Assembly: GCA_010909165.1 (NCBI GenBank)
Contig: MU008170.1
Location: forward strand, 558,001-622,000
Direction: 5' to 3'
DNA: 64,000 nucleotides
Origin: Anthoceros angustus
Taxonomy: Eukaryota; Streptophyta; Anthocerotopsida; Anthocerotales; Anthocerotaceae
Shown: positions 59,590-64,000 of the stretch, one piece after another
How positions within the stretch are numbered: the stretch's first letter is position 1
Layout of the letters: each line of letters starts with the position of its first letter
Notes under the pieces: generated by a model
Told to the model about the DNA's origin: nothing
What the model saw: the letters and a program-made list of their open reading frames with translations, nothing else
Database searches by the model: none
Position numbers and translations under genes: made by a program

Positions 59590-60250
59590 ATGTGTGCCCT
59601 TAAGGGATCCGTTTCTTTAAGGAGTTAGTGAAGAATGAGAAGGGGCAGGTGCATATAACAAAAAAATTAGGAAAAGAAAGCGGGATGGCAAGTGGAAGCT
59701 CCCTGTGACTATCCTCTCTTCTTTGATGTGCTCTCAACAGATCCTATGAGAAGAACGTCGCTCTCTCTTCCCTTATAAAGCTTAAGATCCTCAAGATTAT
59801 GCAACATTAGTTGTGGTCATGGATCAAGTTATTTTCCATGAAGAACAGCATTCTATAGACATTGAGTGGTATCCAAGGTCATTTATAATAATTGAAGATA
59901 TTAATTACGTGAAGATAAATAAGTTTTCTTCATAGAGGTTAAGTAATATTAAGTTTCTTGAGATTTATTTTTGATACGTTCATTAATCCTATAAAATATG
60001 GTCACGTCTTTGACTTTTGATTTATCTATATCTACTTACCAGCATGAAGAAAATGGTGAAGGATTTTTTGTAATTTGTCTTCAATATCTTGAACTGGATA
60101 AAGAAATTGCTAAAATAAATGTATGTTCTCATATGTATTATTATCTGAAGCCATGGTTTGGTACATGCTGGTTGAAAATTACATGTCCACTTCATAGATT
60201 TGAAATATTACTCGCAAGCATTGAAAATTTACGGGTCACGAAAAGCAATA
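59590..60250. other. AT-rich intergenic stretch
   Basis: No gene is recognised. A 97-codon frame at 59998-60291 (MVTSLTFDLSISTYQHEENG) has no known features. Confidence 0.35.
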
Positions 60251-60710
60251 TCCCAAGTGATGGAAGATTGGAACAAGACAGCAATTCGTAGAAAGCTATG
60301 CCCATGAAAAATTACGGATCGTAAAAAGTAATGCCCAGAGTGATGGAATATTGGAAGAAGAAAGCACTTCATAGAAAGCAATGTCCAAAGTGATGGAATA
60401 TTGGAAGAAGAAAGCATTTCACAAAAGCAATGCCCAAAGTGAAGGGAAGGGATATTGGAAGAAGAAAGCAAGTCTTCAAAAGCAACACATAGAAGAAGAA
60501 GAAGAATTTTATTTAAGTCCACTAAGGACGGATTTCCGTCATGGGACTCGGTACTTAACAACTTGTACCATGGTGTGCATACGCTACTTGCGCCAAGGGC
60601 ATCCACTCCCTTTAGGCATCCCATCTAAGTACACTTCACAAAAAGCAATGCCCAAAGTGAAGGGAAGGGATATTGGAAGAAGAAAGCACGTCTTAAAAAG
60701 CAACACCTAG
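60250..60710 (+). repeat. Short tandem repeats duplicated together with a SINE-like copy
   Basis: Units of about 50-60 bp built on GATATTGGAAGAAGAAAGCA and AAAAGCAATGCCCAAAGTGA recur at about 60320, 60370, 60425 and 60645. The last two are each followed by a reverse-oriented SINE-like copy (S5, S6), so a block of about 220 bp containing both was duplicated in tandem. Confidence 0.7.
60492..60632 (-). mobile_element. SINE-like dispersed repeat, copy S5 (5'-truncated)
   Basis: Reverse orientation, (GAA)n at the left, ending at CCCATCTAAGTAC. The last 70-80 bases of the full element are missing, probably lost at the duplication junction with S6. Confidence 0.65.
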
Positions 60711-60924
60711 AAGAAGAAGAAGAATTTTATTTAAGTCCACTAAGGACGGATTTCCGTCATGGGACTTGGTACTTAACAACTTGTACCATGGTGTGCCTAA
60801 GCTACTTGCGCCAAGGGCATCCACTCCCTTTAGGCACCCCATCTAAGTACCGATTTAAGCGCGGGATGCTTAATCACGACGTTCTTATAAATGGGTGTCC
60901 ATTTGGCCTAAGCCATTTGGACAT
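60710..60924 (-). mobile_element. SINE-like dispersed repeat, copy S6
   Basis: Full-length reverse copy, from the (GAA)n tail complement to the head reading GGTGTCCATTTGGCCTAAGC on the plus strand. Confidence 0.65.
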
Positions 60925-61002
60925 AGTAATGGGATATTGGAAGAGGAAGTGAAGGGGAGGAGGAAGAGGAACTCACTAACTTCCATCTTCTTCTTCCTTC
61001 CT

Positions 61003-61620
61003 GTAGGGGAAGTACAAGTGTGCTTCACATCCAGCTCTCCAGCTCTCTCCCCCAGCTCCCAAATTGCACAAATTATACAAATTCGTCGTCCCTTGTACCT
61101 CCCAAATTGCACAAATTATACAAATTCGTCGTCCCTTGTACCTCCCAAATTGCACAAATTATACAAATTCGTCGTCCCTTGTACCTCCCAAATTGCACAA
61201 GTTGTAGGGGAAGTACAAGTGTGCTTCACATCCAGCTCTCCAGCTCTCTCCCCCAACTCCCAAATTGCACAAATTATACAAATTCGTCGTCCCTTGTACC
61301 TCCCAAATTGCACAAATTATACAAATTCGTCGTCCCTTGTACCTCCCAAATTGCACAAGTTGTAGGGGAAGTACAAGTGTGCTTCACATCCAGCTCTCCA
61401 GCTCTCTCCCCCAACTCCCAAATTGCACAAATTATACAAATTCGTCGTCCCTTGTACCTCCCAAATTGCACAAGTTATACAAATTCATAGTCCCTCGTAC
61501 CTCCCAAATTGCACAAATTATACAAATACATCGTCCCTCGTACCTCCCAAATTGCACAAATTATATAAATTCATGTTCCTGGTACCTCCCAAATTGCACA
61601 AATTTTACAAATTCGTCGTC
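61003..61620. repeat. 43-bp minisatellite with higher-order spacer
   Basis: The monomer is 43 bp, including ATTGCACAAATTATACAAAT then TCGTCGTCCCTTGTACCTCC. About three units, then two, then five are separated by a roughly 60-bp spacer (GTAGGGGAAGTACAAGTGTG, then CCAGCTCTCCAGCTCTCTCC) that occurs three times at about 61003, 61205 and 61363. The last units diverge. Because 43 is not a multiple of three, successive units are read in rotating frames, and all stay open, which produces long meaningless open frames on both strands. Confidence 0.9.
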
Positions 61621-62613
61621 CCTCGCCATTAGAAGGGCGCGCCGGACTCCCTCGAGCAATCTCTTCAGCGCCACACATTTTAATAATAAACTTGAACTTT
61701 GAACTTCAAACCTCCCCCCTTTCTTCTCCCGTCTGTCTTCCTACTTGCAAATTCCGTGCATTGTTTTATTATATTATGCATTATTCCACAATTTCCGTGA
61801 ATTGCTGACGACACGCTTACGAGGATGGGAACGAATCTGTTATATACAAGGTTTTCTGGGACGGGAAAGACATCGAAGCCGAGATATCGGATATCGTGGG
61901 GCGTTGAGCTGTCAGGCGGCGCAGGGTGTAGATAAGATGGTGCCGGCCAGTCGCAGAAATGATCGGCGACACTTGGCCCCTCCAAGCAACGACGCCTGGT
62001 GACTCGTGATCGGGCCTGGCCCGAGCCAGGAAGGATCGGACCAGACCGGCGCAAAACGGCCCCGCCTCCCTCTAGGTTTTTCGAGCTTCCCGCACAGTGG
62101 TGGGACGTGTTGCCTTCGTTTCTGGGCCTATCGCGCCCATGGCTGCTGTTGCCTGCCTGTCAGTTGGTCGTTGTCTTTGAGGCTGCGAGCGCGAGGGGGT
62201 GCCGGGATTCGGCTATCTTTCCCTCTGTATAGCTGTCTTGTGTGGAATGGTGTGGTGTGGTCGGCCTAGTGCGTTGTGCTTGTGACTGATGTGGAGGAGC
62301 GTGCCGTGAACAGATGCCTGCGGTCGCCTCCTGCCTGCTTGCTTGCTTCCCAGCCGCTCCGGCTGATAACCCCTGCTTGGCGCGGCTGCAGATCTGGACG
62401 GCGGTGGATCGGGTGTCCATGTTTTGAGCAAACAGGGGATTCGAATGGCGTCTAGGTTGTCGTAGGCGGGGTTTGAGGCAAAATGGTAACATTTGGGATG
62501 GCGGAGTCGGTGTCGGGTGTTAATTGGGGTGAGGTGGCGGGACACGGGAGATCATGGTAGTGTGTTAGTGTTGCCGGCCTTGGAAGGCCTTGTTTGTGGT
62601 GTTGTTTAGGATT
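61621..62613. other. Upstream region of the F-box gene
   Basis: No separate gene is seen. The part after about 62300 is probably promoter and 5' leader of the F-box gene. Confidence 0.4.
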
Positions 62614-64000
62614 ATGCATTGCGCTATGGAGGAGTGCAGCTCTGACGGCGGGAAAGACATGATGAGAAAGCTGGATGACGATACGGCAATGCACGTGTTG
62701 AGTTACCTCATGTCTCCTATCGATGTTGCCCGAGCCTCGGCTGTGTCGGTGGCTTGGAGGCGTTTCGGTGAGTTTGAAAGCGTTTTGCGGTGCAGGCGGT
62801 GTGTTGTGGTTGCAACTAGAGAAGTTGTGTAGAGCGGATCACGTATGCGTGTTGTTGCTTACTGCAGTACGAGACGGACGGCTGTGGAGGAGGCTTTGCA
62901 CTAACGCGTTCCCTGATGTCGGAAAGTTCGAGACGGTTGTGGACGCGAGGAGCGCGGGGGGAGATGGAGCGAGTCCGAGCAGTATTGCGTATCTGCATAG
63001 AATTGAGATGGAGAACCGCATTTTCAGAACCTTCTGTCAGGAGCTGAACGGACTGTGTAGCCCTAAGAGCTGTGTCAAGGAGGCGCTTGTGGCTTCCAGT
63101 ACCGACAATGATCCGGATGAGAGCATCAAGCAGACGCTCTATCCGAGACCGAAATATAACGACGAGGAGCTGATTCCTTCGTATTGGTCCAGCAAAGGTC
63201 AAGTACTTCCGGATGTGCCGGAGACCTTGACCTACCAGTTGGTCTCCCGCCTCTGTGTTGTGCATGAAGTCAGAATTCGCCCCTTCAAAGGTACAGCTCG
63301 TGTGGTGGGTGTCTCTCATCCGTTGTTCGTGAAATCCTGGTTCTCCTAGATGGTGTATTTTACAAGGTCTCACTACTTGTTGTGCCGTGATTGCAGCATT
63401 CTTTCAGGAAGGATCTCCTGTGTATTCCGCCAAGTATGTCCGCATCAGGCTTGGGAGCTTGCCTGGAACAAATTTAGATTTTGGTTCTGAGAACGGGATC
63501 ATGAGTTGGGATGCAAATCAGTGGAAGGACTCGAATTTTGAGTGGACATATGTGTCACCAGAGTTCCCGATGGAGCAGGTATTGTGTCATCTTGCATCTT
63601 GCAAAAAGAAAAATTTGCAGTGAATTTGGTGACTAGACATAAAGGTTTTCTGCGTGGGGTTCTGCCAGGCTGATACTCTACAGTCTTTCAAGCTTCCCTC
63701 GCCAGTGCTCTGCATTGGCGGTATACTGCAAGTAGAGCTCTTGGGCCGTGTGCAGACTCAGGAGATGGATAACATGTATTACATCTGGTAAGCATTGATT
63801 TCCGGTATAGCATGCTTCTGGCTGTCGGCGGTTAAAGCCGACTGACTACAATTGAGTTCTGATGCTCATGGTTTCTGGTGATGAAAAAGCTTTTGAGGCA
63901 TGAGTGCGAGAAAGGGAGTGTGGCCTTTGGTATTAATCCTCTGTCCTCCTGCCATCTGCAGTGTATGCCACGTTATGGTTGTTGGTAGACCCCTTCTGGA
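62614..64000 (+). CDS. F-box protein, At4g00755 type (partial, runs off the window)
   Basis: Five exons in view: 62614-62767, 62868-63290, 63397-63578, 63669-63787 and 63962 onward, all in phase with GT-AG introns. The N-terminus has an F-box (LDDDTAMHVLSYLMSPIDVA, then ASAVSVAWRRF), the SKP1-binding part of SCF ubiquitin ligases. The body matches the Arabidopsis At4g00755 family: SYWSSKGQVLPDVPETLTYQ, then LCVVHEVRIRPFKAFFQEGS, YSAKYVRIRLG, LQSFKLPSPVLCIGG, LQVELLGRVQTQEMDNMYYI. Its substrate is unknown. The second Met (62626, MEECSSDG) is an alternative start. The 3' end lies beyond 64000, after CVCHVMVVGRPLL. Confidence 0.88.

Noticed and set aside
60895-61702. 156- and 145-codon frames encoding HKLYKFVVPCTSQIAQ-like repeats
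   Set aside because: They rotate through three registers of a 43-bp minisatellite, so the peptide period is an artefact of the unit length.

Overview
The window is nuclear DNA from a green plant. It holds 13 recognisable plant genes or gene ends with short spliceosomal introns (56 to about 140 nt, GT-AG). They include an HD2-type histone deacetylase, a chloroplast NDH subunit, a plant borealin, an organellar PPR protein and a leucine-rich-repeat receptor kinase, families typical of streptophytes. Compact introns and gene-dense islands beside repeat-rich stretches would fit a seed-free land plant (bryophyte or lycophyte), but I cannot name the species.

Layout. 1-1.8 kb: an intronless, internally repetitive 415-residue protein behind two similar promoter modules. 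1.8-12.2 kb: no convincing host gene. A GC-rich decayed block (3.1-7.1 kb) has its own local duplication, an unusual spaced GCCGGAYGT motif lies at 9.0-10.0 kb, a transposase-like remnant at 10.3 kb and two SINE-like repeats at 11.2-11.8 kb. 12.2-26.4 kb: a gene island with cytosolic glutathione reductase (16 exons), HD2 histone deacetylase (intronless), a kelch plus coiled-coil gene (about 18 exons, minus), an NSRP1-like splicing regulator and a small unrecognised gene.

27.8-41.6 kb: a composite tandem array. Its unit is a thymidine-kinase gene fragment, a small basic coiled-coil reading frame (called C here) and, on the opposite strand, a two-exon J-domain gene (J1-J5). J2 and J5 are open; J1, J3 and J4 are broken. 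The left part holds thymidine-kinase fragments head to head in imperfect palindromes.

42.7-64 kb: a second gene island with NdhU, borealin, a CBS-pair protein, the receptor kinase, a 133-residue unrecognised protein, and a gene that by splice phase fuses an OSB-type PDF motif to a PPR array. That gene is divergent from ribosomal protein eL37 across a 236-bp promoter. More SINE-like copies and a 43-bp minisatellite follow, then the start of an F-box gene that runs off the right edge.

The single-copy genes are ordinary housekeeping and signalling genes and do not form a pathway. The most unusual items are the PDF-PPR fusion, the thymidine-kinase/C/J-domain array, the eL37 exon-edge duplication and the internally repeated protein at the left end.
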